This document shows positions 44,293 through 55,721 of a DNA stretch of 64,000 nucleotides, in pieces. The stretch is from Streptomyces sp. NRRL S-340 (GTDB taxonomy: Bacteria; Actinomycetota; Actinomycetes; Streptomycetales; Streptomycetaceae). Under the pieces are notes generated by a model, which ran no database searches, was not told the origin of the DNA, and saw only the letters and a list, made by a program, of their open reading frames with translations. The DNA lies in NCBI RefSeq assembly GCF_000720185.1, contig NZ_JOIY01000039.1, positions 4,826 to 68,825 on the forward strand, written 5' to 3'. Both the position numbers and the translations under genes were made by a program. Every line of letters starts with the position of its first letter. Position 1 is the stretch's first letter.

Positions 44293-46239
44293 GTGGAGAA
44301 CCTGATTGCGCTGCTGATCGCGGCGCCCCTGCTCGGAGCGGCCGTCCTCCTGGCCGGCGGTCGGCGCCTGGACGCCGTCGGCCACTGGATCGGCACCCTG
44401 CTCGCCGGCGCCTCCTTCGTGATCGGCCTGGTCCTCTTCGCCGACCTGCTCGGCAAGGGCGCCGACCACCGCACGGTGATCCAGCACCTGTTCAGCTGGG
44501 TCCCGGTGGCCGGCTTCCAGGCGGACGTCACCTTCCGGCTCGACCAGCTGTCGATGACGTTCGTGCTGCTGATCACCGGTGTCGGCTCGCTCATCCACCT
44601 GTACTCGATCGGGTACATGGAGCACGACGAGCGGCGCCGCCGTTTCTTCGGCTACCTCAACCTGTTCCTCGCGGCGATGCTGCTGCTCGTCCTCGCCGAC
44701 AACTACCTCCTGCTGTACGTCGGCTGGGAGGGCGTCGGTCTCGCCTCCTACCTGCTGATCGGCTTCTGGCAGCACAAGCCCAGCGCGGCCACCGCCGCCA
44801 AGAAGGCCTTCCTGGTCAACCGGGTCGGCGACATGGGCCTGTCGATCGCGATCATGCTGATGTTCACCACGTTCGGCACCTTCGCCTTCGGCCCGGTGTT
44901 CGGCCACGTCCAGGACACCTCCGAGGGCAGGCTCACGGCGATCGGCCTGATGCTGCTGCTCGCCGCCTGCGGCAAGTCCGCCCAGGTGCCGCTGCAGTCC
45001 TGGCTCGGCGACGCGATGGAGGGCCCGACCCCCGTCTCCGCCCTCATCCACGCGGCCACCATGGTGACCGCGGGCGTCTACCTGATCGTCCGCTCCGGAG
45101 CCGTCTTCAACGCGGCGCCCGACGCGCAGCTCGCCGTCACCGTCGTCGGCGCGGTCACACTGCTGTTCGGTGCGATCGTCGGTTGCGCGAAGGACGACAT
45201 CAAGAAGGCGCTGGCCGGCTCGACCATGTCGCAGATCGGCTACATGGTGCTCGCCGCGGGACTCGGCCCCATCGGCTACGTCTTCGCGATCATGCACCTG
45301 GTGACGCACGGCTTCTTCAAGGCCGGGCTGTTCCTCGGCGCCGGCTCCGTCATGCACGGCATGAACGACGAGGTCGACATGCGCAAGTACGGCGGGCTCA
45401 GGAAGTACATGCCCGTCACCTTCATCACCTTCGGCCTGGGCTACCTCGCGATCATCGGCTTCCCCGGCCTGTCCGGCTTCTTCTCCAAGGACAAGATCAT
45501 CGAGGCGGCCTTCGCCAAGGGCGGCACCGAGGGCTGGATCCTCGGCGGCGCGGCCCTGCTGGGCGCGGCCATCACGGCGTACTACATGACGCGCGTGATG
45601 CTGATGACGTTCTTCGGCGAGGAGCGCTGGCGCGACCGGCCCACCGCCTCGCCCGCGGAGCCCAGCGCGGAACCGGCGGCCGAGGAGCGCGGCGCCCACG
45701 CGGAACCGCACCCGCACGAGTCGCCCGGGACCATGACCGTCCCCATGATCGTGCTGGCCGTGGGGTCCGTGTTCGGCGGTGCGTTCTTCAGCATCGGCGA
45801 CCGCTTCCTGCACTGGCTGGAGCCGGTCACCGGGCACAGCGAGGGCGACTCGCCGGTCAGCGCCGCGGTGGTCACCGGCGCCACCATGGTCTGCCTGGTC
45901 GTCGGCGTCGCCATCGCCTGGGCCCAGTACGGCCGCAAGCCGGTCCCGGCCGTCGCCCCGCGCGGGTCGCTGCTCACCCGGGCCGCCCGGCGGGACCTGC
46001 TCCAGGACGACTTCAACCACGTCGTCCTCGTCCGCGGCGGCGAGCACCTCACCCGGTCCCTGGTGTACGTCGACCACACCCTGGTCGACGGTGTCGTCAA
46101 CGGCACGGCGGCGTCCATGGGCGGCCTGTCCGGCCGGCTGCGCCGGCTGCAGAACGGCTTCGCGCGCTCGTACGCGGTCTCGATGTTCGGCGGTGCGGCA
46201 CTCCTGGTCGCCGCGACCCTGCTGATGAGGGCGGTCTGA
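44293..46239 (+). CDS. nuoL: NADH dehydrogenase I subunit L (antiporter-like)
   Basis: This 648-residue antiporter-like proton channel is the farthest pump in the membrane arm. It has about 14-16 membrane segments plus the long lateral helix. [36 protein letters not shown] and [20 protein letters not shown] hold the conserved charged residues. A His/Glu-rich loop near 455-480 ([16 protein letters not shown]) is not part of the core. It starts with GTG, 15 bp after nuoK. Confidence 0.98.
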   Translation: MENLIALLIAAPLLGAAVLLAGGRRLDAVGHWIGTLLAGASFVIGLVLFADLLGKGADHRTVIQHLFSWVPVAGFQADVTFRLDQLSMTFVLLITGVGSLIHLYSIGYMEHDERRRRFFGYLNLFLAAMLLLVLADNYLLLYVGWEGVGLASYLLIGFWQHKPSAATAAKKAFLVNRVGDMGLSIAIMLMFTTFGTFAFGPVFGHVQDTSEGRLTAIGLMLLLAACGKSAQVPLQSWLGDAMEGPTPVSALIHAATMVTAGVYLIVRSGAVFNAAPDAQLAVTVVGAVTLLFGAIVGCAKDDIKKALAGSTMSQIGYMVLAAGLGPIGYVFAIMHLVTHGFFKAGLFLGAGSVMHGMNDEVDMRKYGGLRKYMPVTFITFGLGYLAIIGFPGLSGFFSKDKIIEAAFAKGGTEGWILGGAALLGAAITAYYMTRVMLMTFFGEERWRDRPTASPAEPSAEPAAEERGAHAEPHPHESPGTMTVPMIVLAVGSVFGGAFFSIGDRFLHWLEPVTGHSEGDSPVSAAVVTGATMVCLVVGVAIAWAQYGRKPVPAVAPRGSLLTRAARRDLLQDDFNHVVLVRGGEHLTRSLVYVDHTLVDGVVNGTAASMGGLSGRLRRLQNGFARSYAVSMFGGAALLVAATLLMRAV

Positions 46240-46244
46240 TACCG

Positions 46245-47816
46245 ATGTCCTTTCCTCTGCTGACAGCGACGGCGGCGCTCCCGGCCGTCGGGGCCGTCGC
46301 CACGGCCGCCGTACCGGCCTCCCGGCGCGCCGCCGCCAAGTGGCTGGCCCTCCTGGTCTCCCTCGGCACGCTCGCGCTGGCGGTCACCACCCTGGTCCGC
46401 TTCGACCCGGACGGCGCCCGCTACCAGCTCACCGAGTCCCACTCCTGGATCGCGGCCTTCGGGGTCCGCTACGAACTGGGCGTGGACGGCATCGGCGTCG
46501 CGCTGGTCGCGCTGACCGCGCTGCTGATCCCGTTCGTGGTCCTGGCGGGCTGGCACGACGCCGACCCCCTGGAGACCGGCAACCGCCGCTGGCGGCCCAC
46601 CCAGGGCTTCTTCGCCCTGATCCTGGCCGTCGAGGCGATGGTGATCGTCTCCTTCGAGGCCACCGACGTCTTCCTCTTCTACATCTTCTTCGAAGCCATG
46701 CTGATCCCGATGTACTTCCTCATCGGCGGCTTCGGGGACCGTGCCCACGAGCACGGGGAGGAGACGGCCGCGACGCAGCGTTCCTACGCGGCGGTGAAGT
46801 TCCTCCTGTACAACCTGGCCGGCGGCCTGATCATGCTGGCCGCGGTGATCGGCCTGTACGTCGTCGCCGGGAACTTCTCCCTCACCGAGATCGCCGAGGC
46901 CCGCGCCAACGGCTCGCTGCACATGGCCACCAGCACCGAACGCTGGCTGTTCCTCGGCTTCTTCTTCGCCTTCGCGGTGAAGGCCCCGCTGTGGCCGCTG
47001 CACACCTGGCTGCCCAACGCCATGCAGGAGTCCACCGCCCCCGTCGCCGTCCTCATCACCGCGGTCGTCGACAAGGTGGGCACCTTCGCGATGCTCCGCT
47101 TCTGCCTCCAGCTGTTCCCCGGGGCGAGCAGGTGGGCCACGCCCGTGATCCTCGTCCTCGCCGTGATCAGCATCATCTACGGCGCACTGCTGGCGGTCGG
47201 CCAGCGCGACATCAAGCGCCTGATCGCCTACGCGTCGATCTCGCACTTCGGCTTCATCATCATGGGCATCTTCGCGATGACCAGCCAGGGCCAGTCCGGC
47301 GCGACGCTCTACATGGTCAACCACGGCCTCTCGACGGCCGCGCTGCTGCTGGTCGCCGGATTCCTGATCTCCCGGCGCGGCTCGCGGCTCATCGCCGACT
47401 ACGGCGGTGTGCAGAAGGTCGCGCCCGTGCTCGCCGGCGCCTTCCTGATCGGCGGCCTGGCGACCCTCTCACTGCCGGGGCTCGCCCCCTTCGTCAGCGA
47501 GTTCCTGGTCCTGGTCGGCACCTTCACGCGGTACCCGGCCATCGGCATCGTCGCCACCTTCGGCATCGTGCTCGCCGCGCTGTACACCCTCGTCCTCTAC
47601 CAGCGGACGATGACCGGCCCGGTGAAGCGGGAGGTCTCCGCGATGCCGGACCTCAGAGTGCGGGAGCTGGTGGTCGTGGCCCCGCTGATCGTGCTGCTGA
47701 TCTTCCTGGGCGTCTATCCGAAGCCCGTGACGAACATCGTCGACCCGGCGGTCAAGCAGACCATGTCCGACGTACACAAGACCGACCCCAAGCCCGACGT
47801 GGAGGCGGCCAAGTGA
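46245..47816 (+). CDS. nuoM: NADH dehydrogenase I subunit M (antiporter-like)
   Basis: This is the second antiporter-like pump, 523 residues with about 14 membrane segments. Landmarks are FYIFFEAMLIPMYFLIGGFG, WLPNAMQESTAPVAVLI, and RDIKRLIAYASISHFGFI, which carry the key Glu and Lys residues. The hydrophilic tail is short. ATG 46245 follows the nuoL stop by 5 bp. Its stop overlaps nuoN (GTGA). Confidence 0.98.
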   Translation: MSFPLLTATAALPAVGAVATAAVPASRRAAAKWLALLVSLGTLALAVTTLVRFDPDGARYQLTESHSWIAAFGVRYELGVDGIGVALVALTALLIPFVVLAGWHDADPLETGNRRWRPTQGFFALILAVEAMVIVSFEATDVFLFYIFFEAMLIPMYFLIGGFGDRAHEHGEETAATQRSYAAVKFLLYNLAGGLIMLAAVIGLYVVAGNFSLTEIAEARANGSLHMATSTERWLFLGFFFAFAVKAPLWPLHTWLPNAMQESTAPVAVLITAVVDKVGTFAMLRFCLQLFPGASRWATPVILVLAVISIIYGALLAVGQRDIKRLIAYASISHFGFIIMGIFAMTSQGQSGATLYMVNHGLSTAALLLVAGFLISRRGSRLIADYGGVQKVAPVLAGAFLIGGLATLSLPGLAPFVSEFLVLVGTFTRYPAIGIVATFGIVLAALYTLVLYQRTMTGPVKREVSAMPDLRVRELVVVAPLIVLLIFLGVYPKPVTNIVDPAVKQTMSDVHKTDPKPDVEAAK

Positions 47817-49462
47817 GCGCAGCAGCCGTCCACAGCCTGTGGACAACCGCGGCCGACCCGATCGCCAAGATCGGCGCGCCGAAGATCGAGTACGGGCAGC
47901 TGTCGCCCACCCTCATCGTCGTGGGCGCGGCGATCGTGGGGGTGCTGGTCGAGGCCTTCGTCCCGCGCAGGTCCCGCTACCACGCCCAGGTGTTCGTGTC
48001 CGTCGTCGCCCTGTGCGCCGCCTTCGCCGCGGTCGTCGCGCTCGCGGCGGACGGCTACGGCACCACGAAGGCGCACATCGCGGCGATGGGCGCCATCGCC
48101 GTCGACGGGCCGTCCCTCTTCCTCCAGGGCACGATCGTGCTGTCCGCCCTGGTCGGCCTGTTCACCTTCGCCGAGCGGCGCCTGGACCCCGAGGCGCACG
48201 GCAACCGCGTCGACTCCTTCGCGGCGCAGGCCTCGGCCGTGCCGGGCAGCGACAGCGAGAAGGCCGCCGTGAAGGCCGGGTTCACCACCACCGAGGTCTT
48301 CCCGCTGCTCCTGTTCGCCGTCGCCGGCATGCTCGTCTTCCCCTCGGCGAACGACCTGCTGACCCTGTTCGTGGCCCTGGAGGTCTTCTCCCTCCCGCTG
48401 TACCTGCTGTGCGCCCTGGCCCGCCGCAAGCGGCTCATGTCGCAGGAGGCCGCGGTCAAGTACTTCCTGCTCGGCGCGTTCGCCTCCGCCTTCACCCTGT
48501 TCGGCATCGCCCTGCTGTACGGGTACGCCGGCTCGGTGTCGTACACGACGATCGCGCAGGTCGTCGAGGGCAACGTGCCCAGCGTCGACCCGGCGCTGGC
48601 CGACACCATGGGCAATGACGCGCTGCTGCTCATCGGCGCCGCGATGGTGGTGATGGGGCTGCTGTTCAAGGTGGGCGCCGTGCCGTTCCACATGTGGACG
48701 CCGGACGTCTACCAGGGCGCGCCGACCCCGGTCACCGGATTCATGGCGGCGGCGACCAAGGTGGCCGCGTTCGGCGCGCTGCTGCGGCTGCTGTACGTCG
48801 TGCTGCCCGGGATGCGCTGGGACTGGCGGCCGGTCATGTGGGGCGTGGCGATCGTCACCATGCTCGGCGGTGCGATCGTCGCGATCACCCAGACCGACAT
48901 CAAACGCCTGCTGGCCTACTCGTCCATCGCCCACGCGGGGTTCATCCTCGCGGGTGTCATCGCCACCTCGAAGGACGGCGTCTCCTCCGTCCTCTTCTAC
49001 CTGGCCGCGTACTCCTTCGTGACGATCGGCGCGTTCGCCGTGGTCACGCTGGTGCGCGACGCGGGCGGCGAGGCGACGCACCTGTCCAAGTGGGCCGGAC
49101 TCGGCCGGCGCTCCCCGCTGGTGGCGGCCGTGTTCGCCGTCTTCCTGCTGGCCTTCGCGGGCATCCCGCTGACCAGCGGCTTCGCCGGGAAGTTCGCCGT
49201 GTTCAAGGCGGCGGCGGAGGGCGGCGCGGCACCGCTGGTCGTCATCGGTGTGATCTCGTCCGCGGTCGCGGCCTTCTTCTACATCCGCGTGATCGTCCTG
49301 ATGTTCTTCAGCGAGCCGCGTCCGGAGGGCCCGACGGTGGCGGTGCCCTCACCGCTGACCATGACGGCGATCGGCGTGGGGGTGGCCGTCACGGTGGTGC
49401 TGGGCGTGGCCCCGCAGTACTTCCTGGACCTGGCGGACCAGGCGGGGGTGTTCGTGCGCTGA
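47813..49462 (+). CDS. nuoN: NADH dehydrogenase I subunit N (antiporter-like)
   Basis: This is the third antiporter-like pump and last gene of the operon, 549 residues. Landmarks are FVALEVFSLPLYLLCALARR, FHMWTPDVYQGAPTPVTGFM and QTDIKRLLAYSSIAHAGFIL. A hydrophilic loop at about 125-155 is typical of actinobacterial NuoN. It is followed by a 19-bp terminator stem. Confidence 0.98.
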   Translation: MSAAAVHSLWTTAADPIAKIGAPKIEYGQLSPTLIVVGAAIVGVLVEAFVPRRSRYHAQVFVSVVALCAAFAAVVALAADGYGTTKAHIAAMGAIAVDGPSLFLQGTIVLSALVGLFTFAERRLDPEAHGNRVDSFAAQASAVPGSDSEKAAVKAGFTTTEVFPLLLFAVAGMLVFPSANDLLTLFVALEVFSLPLYLLCALARRKRLMSQEAAVKYFLLGAFASAFTLFGIALLYGYAGSVSYTTIAQVVEGNVPSVDPALADTMGNDALLLIGAAMVVMGLLFKVGAVPFHMWTPDVYQGAPTPVTGFMAAATKVAAFGALLRLLYVVLPGMRWDWRPVMWGVAIVTMLGGAIVAITQTDIKRLLAYSSIAHAGFILAGVIATSKDGVSSVLFYLAAYSFVTIGAFAVVTLVRDAGGEATHLSKWAGLGRRSPLVAAVFAVFLLAFAGIPLTSGFAGKFAVFKAAAEGGAAPLVVIGVISSAVAAFFYIRVIVLMFFSEPRPEGPTVAVPSPLTMTAIGVGVAVTVVLGVAPQYFLDLADQAGVFVR

Positions 49463-49477
49463 CCTGACCCTGCCGAT

Positions 49478-49518
49478 GTGTCTGCCCGGCAGCCCCCACG
49501 GGGCTGCCGGGCAGACAC
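49478..49518. terminator. Bidirectional terminator between nuoN and the Uma2 gene
   Basis: A perfect 19-bp stem (left arm 49478-49496, right arm 49500-49518) encloses the loop CAC. It serves nuoN on one side and the convergent Uma2-type gene on the other. Confidence 0.85.
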
Positions 49519-49530
49519 GTCAGGAAGGTG

Positions 49531-50127
49531 TCACCCACACCGGCGGGGCTTGATCGCCGACAGATCCAGCTCGATCGTGAACGGGACGTCCGTCTTCATC
49601 CGCTCGCGGAAGATACCCGTGCTCGTGTAGGTACCGGTGGTGGGCTCCAGTTCGAAGACGTGCACGACGGCGCGATCGTTCTCGTTCTCGACCCTCCAGT
49701 AGTGGGGGATCTTCGCCCGGGCGTACTTGAAGGGCTTGGTCTCCCGGTCGCGGGAGATGGATTCCTCGGAGACGACTTCGATGGCCAGGACGACGGCGTT
49801 CGCCGGGAAGCGAGTCTGTTTCGCGTTCTCCACGGCGTCGGTGCGCACGACGACCACATCCGGTTCCGGGCGGTTCTGGCGGTCGATGTCGATGGTGAGC
49901 TCACGAACAACCTGAACCTCATCAGGCGCCACTGACTGCAGTTGCCACTCGAAGAAGCTCACTGCACGCGAGTGGAAAAGCGTCTGCGGACTCACGAAGA
50001 CCAGGCTCCCGTCGATCAGTTCCGTATGCGGAGGCAGATTCGGGAGGCGTTCCAGGTCGTCGGCGGTCCAGCCGCCTTCCGGCGGAGTCGGCCAGGTGGG
50101 CTTGGACGCCTTCGGTGCGACGCTCAT
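49531..50127 (-). CDS. Uma2-family (DUF820) PD-(D/E)XK nuclease-like protein
   Basis: This 198-residue protein has the Uma2 core of a restriction-endonuclease fold: [10 protein letters not shown], then [20 protein letters not shown], with Asp, Glu and a Lys-containing segment ([14 protein letters not shown]) in the usual order. Such genes are numerous in Streptomyces and cyanobacteria and their job is unknown. The start is either ATG 50127, with GGGAG upstream, or ATG 50139. It is convergent with nuoN and divergent from recQ (a 201-bp gap). No restriction or toxin partner lies beside it. Confidence 0.85.
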   Translation of the reverse strand: MSVAPKASKPTWPTPPEGGWTADDLERLPNLPPHTELIDGSLVFVSPQTLFHSRAVSFFEWQLQSVAPDEVQVVRELTIDIDRQNRPEPDVVVVRTDAVENAKQTRFPANAVVLAIEVVSEESISRDRETKPFKYARAKIPHYWRVENENDRAVVHVFELEPTTGTYTSTGIFRERMKTDVPFTIELDLSAIKPRRCG

Positions 50128-50328
50128 CAGTGCTCCCATGGGACGGAGTCTCGCCGGTGCATTCAGACTATCGGCCGGAAACGGGCAGGTCTCCTGCGTA
50201 CGTGTGAACGAGTCTCGTGTCATTGGCCTGGCGCCGCGGGGTCCGGCCTGTGGATAACTCCAGCGCTGTCGGCGGCGCCCCCTATCGTGGAGGAAGTGGT
50301 CGAGGGACCACGTACGGGGGACGAGACG

Positions 50329-52296
<1,968 letters not shown>

Positions 52297-52315
52297 GCGA
52301 CGGACCCGGACACCG

Positions 52316-52335
52316 GTCCGCGGGCGACCGCGGAC
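52316..52335 (+). terminator. Hairpin with GNRA loop after recQ
   Basis: GTCCGCGG and CCGCGGAC form a perfect 8-bp stem with the tetraloop GCGA, 19 bp past the recQ stop. Confidence 0.55.
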
Positions 52336-52385
52336 GATGACGGCCGGGGACGGGGGAGGCGCGGGGCGGTCCGCGGGCCGCCGGG

Positions 52386-52730
52386 TCACAGCGCGCGTGC
52401 GGCGTACGCCCTGACGTCCGCGTCCGGGTCCGCCGTGGCCGCGGCCAGGGCAGCGCGGGCGGACGCCGCCGAGGTGTGCCGCGTCAGCGCCAGGACGGCG
52501 GTGCGGTTTCGGCGCAGGTGCGAGGGAGTTCTGCTGGTTGTTCGCCGCCCGCCTGCCACCGCCGGACCCTTCGGCGTGCCGGACCGCCGGACCGCCGGAG
52601 CCGCCGTTCCCGCGGCCCCTGCGGCTGCGTCGACCCCTCCCGCGGGCGTCGCGTCCCCCGGCGCCGCCACCCCGGCGCCGTCCGCCCGGGCCCGCCATTC
52701 CAGCGCTGTGCGGCCGGTGGCGTCACCCCC
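52386..52730 (-). pseudogene. Decayed ankyrin/HEAT-repeat gene (C-terminal remnant)
   Basis: An open minus-strand frame without a good start runs from 52730 to 52386. Its first part reads GDATGRTALEWRARADGAG, which resembles an ankyrin repeat (DxxGRTALxxA). The end, NRTAVLALTRHTSAASARAA then DPDADVRAYAARAL, resembles HEAT repeats. Between lies a Pro/Ala/Gly-rich stretch. A stop precedes the first repeat, and duplicated ankyrin-like DNA continues upstream (52779-52840). I read this as the end of a larger ankyrin-HEAT protein gene, broken by repeat expansion. A short real gene starting at GTG 52670 remains possible. Confidence 0.4.
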
Positions 52731-52840
52731 CTACCGTCCGCCCGGGCCGTCACCCCAGCGCTGTGCGCCCAGCGCCGTCACCCCGGCGCCGTCCGCCCGG
52801 GCCCGCCATTCCAGCGCCGTGCGGCCGGTGGCGTCACCCC
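52668..52840. repeat. 62-bp direct repeats between the decayed gene and the M56 gene
   Basis: Copies at 52668-52729 and 52779-52840 differ at one base and are 111 bp apart. Shorter pieces of the unit fill the gap. The second copy covers the last codons of the M56 gene (stop at 52834). Confidence 0.8.
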
Positions 52841-53772
52841 AGCGCTGTCAGTCCGGGGGCGAACGTGATCAGCAGGGGCAGCAGCGGTACCAGGGCCGCC
52901 ACCGTCGTCGTCAGGGCCCTGCGCCTGCGGTCCAGCCGGGGCGGGGGCTCCAGGAGCCGGTCCACCCGTTCACCGAGCAGACGGTGGCTGGAGGCGCAGG
53001 AGAGGACGCCGCGGTGCTGGTTGAGTTCGATCAGGGCGAGGGCCGTGGTGAGGTGGCCGTGGCGGCGGGAGGCGGTGTCGTCGGCGGCCAGCTCGACCAG
53101 GCGGTGGGTCTGGTCGCAGAAGTGCGCGAAGAGCGGGACGCGCGGGAAGCCGGTCGCGAGCGCGGTCGACAGGTGCAGCAGCCAGTCGTGGTGGGCGCGG
53201 GCGTGTCCGCGCTCGTGGGCGAGGACCGCGTCGAGCTGGTGGCCCGTCAGACGCTGCAGCGCCCCCGTCGTGACGATGAGCTGGGGCGGATGGCCGGGCA
53301 TCCACCACGCGTCGGGGTACTCGTCCTCCAGCACCAGCATCGGCCCCCGCGCCACGGGCAGGCCCGCGGGCAGGTCGGGAGCGCGTTCCCGCAGGTGCGC
53401 GCGGGCCAGGCCGCGGCGACGGCGGGCCTCGGCGAGTTCACGGCCGAGCATCGCGGTGGTCCAGGCGGCGCCGCACGCCAGGAGCAGGGTGAGGGCGGCG
53501 GCCCAGGCGGGCGCGACCGACAGGTCGTAGGCGGCGGTCACCGCGGGCGGCGCGGGAGCGAACACCCGGTCGCGCACGGTGTGGAAGACCGCCGCCGCGC
53601 CCAGGACCAGGGCGGCCAGGCAGCACAGCAGGACGGTGGCCACCAGGCACTGCCACACCCACAGCGCGACCACGGGTTCCCGCTCGGGCCACCGCGCCCG
53701 GGTCAGCGCGCGGGGAACCGGCACGGCGGCCGCCAGAGCGACGGCGCTCAGCAGGAGCAGGCAGACGGTCAT
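52834..53772 (-). CDS. M56-family (BlaR1-like) membrane metallopeptidase
   Basis: This 312-residue membrane protease has N-terminal membrane segments (about 1-65), one near 95-120 and one near the end (TVAALVPLLPLLITFAPG). The zinc motif is HERGH in LDAVLAHERGHARAHHDWLL, with CDQTHRLVELAADD supplying a third ligand. In Streptomyces such genes usually follow a BlaI-type repressor gene, but none is seen upstream (53773-54156 holds repeats and no gene). It may respond to cell-wall stress by analogy with BlaR1. Its C-terminal end falls in a DNA repeat. Confidence 0.85.
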   Translation of the reverse strand: MTVCLLLLSAVALAAAVPVPRALTRARWPEREPVVALWVWQCLVATVLLCCLAALVLGAAAVFHTVRDRVFAPAPPAVTAAYDLSVAPAWAAALTLLLACGAAWTTAMLGRELAEARRRRGLARAHLRERAPDLPAGLPVARGPMLVLEDEYPDAWWMPGHPPQLIVTTGALQRLTGHQLDAVLAHERGHARAHHDWLLHLSTALATGFPRVPLFAHFCDQTHRLVELAADDTASRRHGHLTTALALIELNQHRGVLSCASSHRLLGERVDRLLEPPPRLDRRRRALTTTVAALVPLLPLLITFAPGLTALG

Positions 53773-54023
53773 GCCACGGTCTCCGGATCCTGATCGGAGG
53801 TGGGCGGGTGTCGGGTCGTGCGGTGGAGCGGACTGTGCTGTGCTGCGTGCGGTGCGGTGGAGCGGGGTGTGCGGTGAGGCGTGCGGTGCGGTGGTGCCGG
53901 CGGCCGTCCCCGCGGTGGTACGGGCGGGCCGTGCGCGGTGGTGCCGACGGGTGTCCGCGGTGGTGCCGCGCGGACCGTGCGGGCGTGGTGCGCGCGCCGC
54001 GCCGTCTGCCGCCAGTATGACGG

Positions 54024-54135
54024 GGACGGGCGCCCCGGGGCACGGTCCGGCGGCAACCTGCCCGCACGATCTCCGCCATGGCGGCTGGGACGGGCGCCCC
54101 GGGTCGTGGTCCGGCGGCAGCCCGCCCGCACGATC
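54024..54135. repeat. 48-bp direct repeats, 64 bp apart
   Basis: Copies at 54024-54071 and 54088-54135 begin GGACGGGCGCCCCGGG and end CCCGCACGATC, with few mismatches. The 384-bp interval 53773-54156 holds these and GTGCGGTGS-rich simple repeats. No BlaI-like or other credible gene is in it. Confidence 0.7.
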
Positions 54136-54156
54136 CGGGCTACGACGGCTGGGGCG

Positions 54157-55368
54157 TCACCCCGCCACGATCCGTCCCGTGACCTCGCCCAGCCCCACCC
54201 GGACCCCGCCCGCGCCCGGCGCCCACGCCGACAGCGTCACCACGTCCCCGTCCTCCAGGAACGTCCGCTTGCCGTCCGGGAGTTCGATCGGTTCGCGGCC
54301 GTTCCAGCTGAGTTCCAGGAGCGAGCCGCGCTGGGCGGGCTCCGGTCCGCTGACCGTGCCCGACCCGTACAGGTCGCCGGTGCGCAGCGAGGCGCCGTTG
54401 ACCGTCATGTGGGCCAACTGCTGGGCGGCCGTCCAGTACATCGTGGAGAACGGCGGCTGAGAGACGACGTGTCCGTTGATCGCGACGGAGATCCGCAGGT
54501 CGTAGCCGCCGGGGTCCTCCCCGGTGTCGTCCAGGTACGGCAGCAGCGGGTGCGTGCGCCGCGGCGGGGCCAGCCGTGCGTCCTCCAGCGCGTCCAGCGG
54601 AGTGATCCACGCCGACACCGACGTGGCGAACGACTTGCCGAGGAACGGGCCGAGGGGGACGTACTCCCAGGCCTGGATGTCCCGCGCCGACCAGTCGTTG
54701 AGCAGGCACAGCCCGAAGACGTGCTCGCGGAAGTCCGCGAGGGCCACCGGCTGCCCGAGCCGCGAGGGCACGCCCACCACGAAGCCCACCTCGGCCTCGA
54801 TGTCCAGCCGGATGGAAGGGCCGAAGACGGGGGCGGGGTCGGAGGGGGCCTTCCGCTGCCCCGAGGGGCGTACGACGTCCGTGCCCGACACGACCACCGT
54901 GCCGGAGCGGCCGTGGTAACCGATCGGCAGGTGCTTCCAGTTGGGCGTCAGCGAGTCCTCGGCGTCCGGGCGGAAGATCCGGCCCACGTTGCGGGCGTGG
55001 TTCTCGGACGCGTAGAAGTCGACGTAGTCCGCGACCTCGAAGGGCAGGTGGAGGGTCACCGAGGACAGCGGGTGCAGGAACGGCGCCACGGTCTCCTGGT
55101 GGGCGGGCACGGTCACCCACGCCGTCAGCGCGCGCCGCACGTCCGACCAGGCGGTGCGGCCCGCGGCGAGCAGCGGGTTCAGGGTCGGCCGTGCCAGCAG
55201 GGCGGCGTAGGGGGAGCCGAGCGCCAGTGCCGCCGCGCCCGCGTCCAGGACGTGGTCGCCGAGCCGGACGCCGACGGTCCGCTCCTGCGATCCGGCGCGG
55301 GAGAAGACACCGTAGGGAAGGTTGTGCGGACCGAAGGGATCGCCCTCGGGGACCTCGAAGGGGGGCAT
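54157..55368 (-). CDS. fahA: Fumarylacetoacetase
   Basis: This is the last enzyme of the phenylalanine/tyrosine (homogentisate) catabolic route, cleaving fumarylacetoacetate to fumarate and acetoacetate. The 403-residue protein opens MPPFEVPEGDPFGPHNLPYG, the family's usual start. YVDFYASENHARNVG and IEAEVGFVVGVPS lie in the N- and C-domains, with the Glu/Asp metal ligands in the latter. ATG 55368 has AAGAGAGG upstream. Other homogentisate genes are not in the window. Direct repeats upstream (55440-55469) are candidate operator sites. Confidence 0.94.
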   Translation of the reverse strand: MPPFEVPEGDPFGPHNLPYGVFSRAGSQERTVGVRLGDHVLDAGAAALALGSPYAALLARPTLNPLLAAGRTAWSDVRRALTAWVTVPAHQETVAPFLHPLSSVTLHLPFEVADYVDFYASENHARNVGRIFRPDAEDSLTPNWKHLPIGYHGRSGTVVVSGTDVVRPSGQRKAPSDPAPVFGPSIRLDIEAEVGFVVGVPSRLGQPVALADFREHVFGLCLLNDWSARDIQAWEYVPLGPFLGKSFATSVSAWITPLDALEDARLAPPRRTHPLLPYLDDTGEDPGGYDLRISVAINGHVVSQPPFSTMYWTAAQQLAHMTVNGASLRTGDLYGSGTVSGPEPAQRGSLLELSWNGREPIELPDGKRTFLEDGDVVTLSAWAPGAGGVRVGLGEVTGRIVAG

Positions 55369-55439
55369 CGGGTTCTGCCTCTCTTTCGTGTGCCGTGCGT
55401 TCCATGGGGGCGGCACCTGGGCGCACCTGGGCCACCGGG

Positions 55440-55469
55440 CCACACGTTCATGTGGTCGCGCCACACGTT
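55440..55469. promoter_or_regulatory. Direct repeats upstream of fumarylacetoacetase
   Basis: CCACACGTT occurs at 55440-55448 and 55461-55469, 21 bp (two helical turns) apart, 72-101 bp before the gene. CACA-CGTTCA-TGTG overlaps the first copy. The rest of the 353-bp gap 55369-55721 shows no gene. Confidence 0.45.
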
Positions 55470-55709
55470 ACGGGGGAGGTGCCGTCTTGGGCAGTGTCCG
55501 CATAGTTCGCAATGCCCGGACCAGAGAGCCGGGGCGGGTGATCCGGGCCCGGTGTCCTCGGGGACGCGGACGGGGCGGATCCGCTCTGCGGGGACCGCGC
55601 GTCCGTCCGGCCGGCCAGGGGCACGGCACAGGCGGACCGCCTGGTGGGGGCCCTGCCCCTCACCGGCCGCATCGCCCTGTTCCCGTACGTCACCCGCGTG
55701 GCGGATCCG

Positions 55710-55715
55710 TATTCT
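55710..55715 (+). promoter_or_regulatory. Candidate -10 box for leaderless HAD gene
   Basis: TATTCT ends 6 bases before the ATG at 55722, and no ribosome site is present. Confidence 0.5.
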
Positions 55716-55721
55716 CTGATC

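Noticed and set aside
43759..46077. 772-residue open frame on the minus strand
   Set aside because: It is a shadow of nuoJ, nuoK and nuoL, rich in Gly, Asp, Gln and His with no domain.
53438..54079. Minus-strand 213-residue frame as a possible BlaI regulator
   Set aside because: It is Arg/Pro-rich, has no helix-turn-helix, and mostly overlaps the M56 gene and simple repeats.
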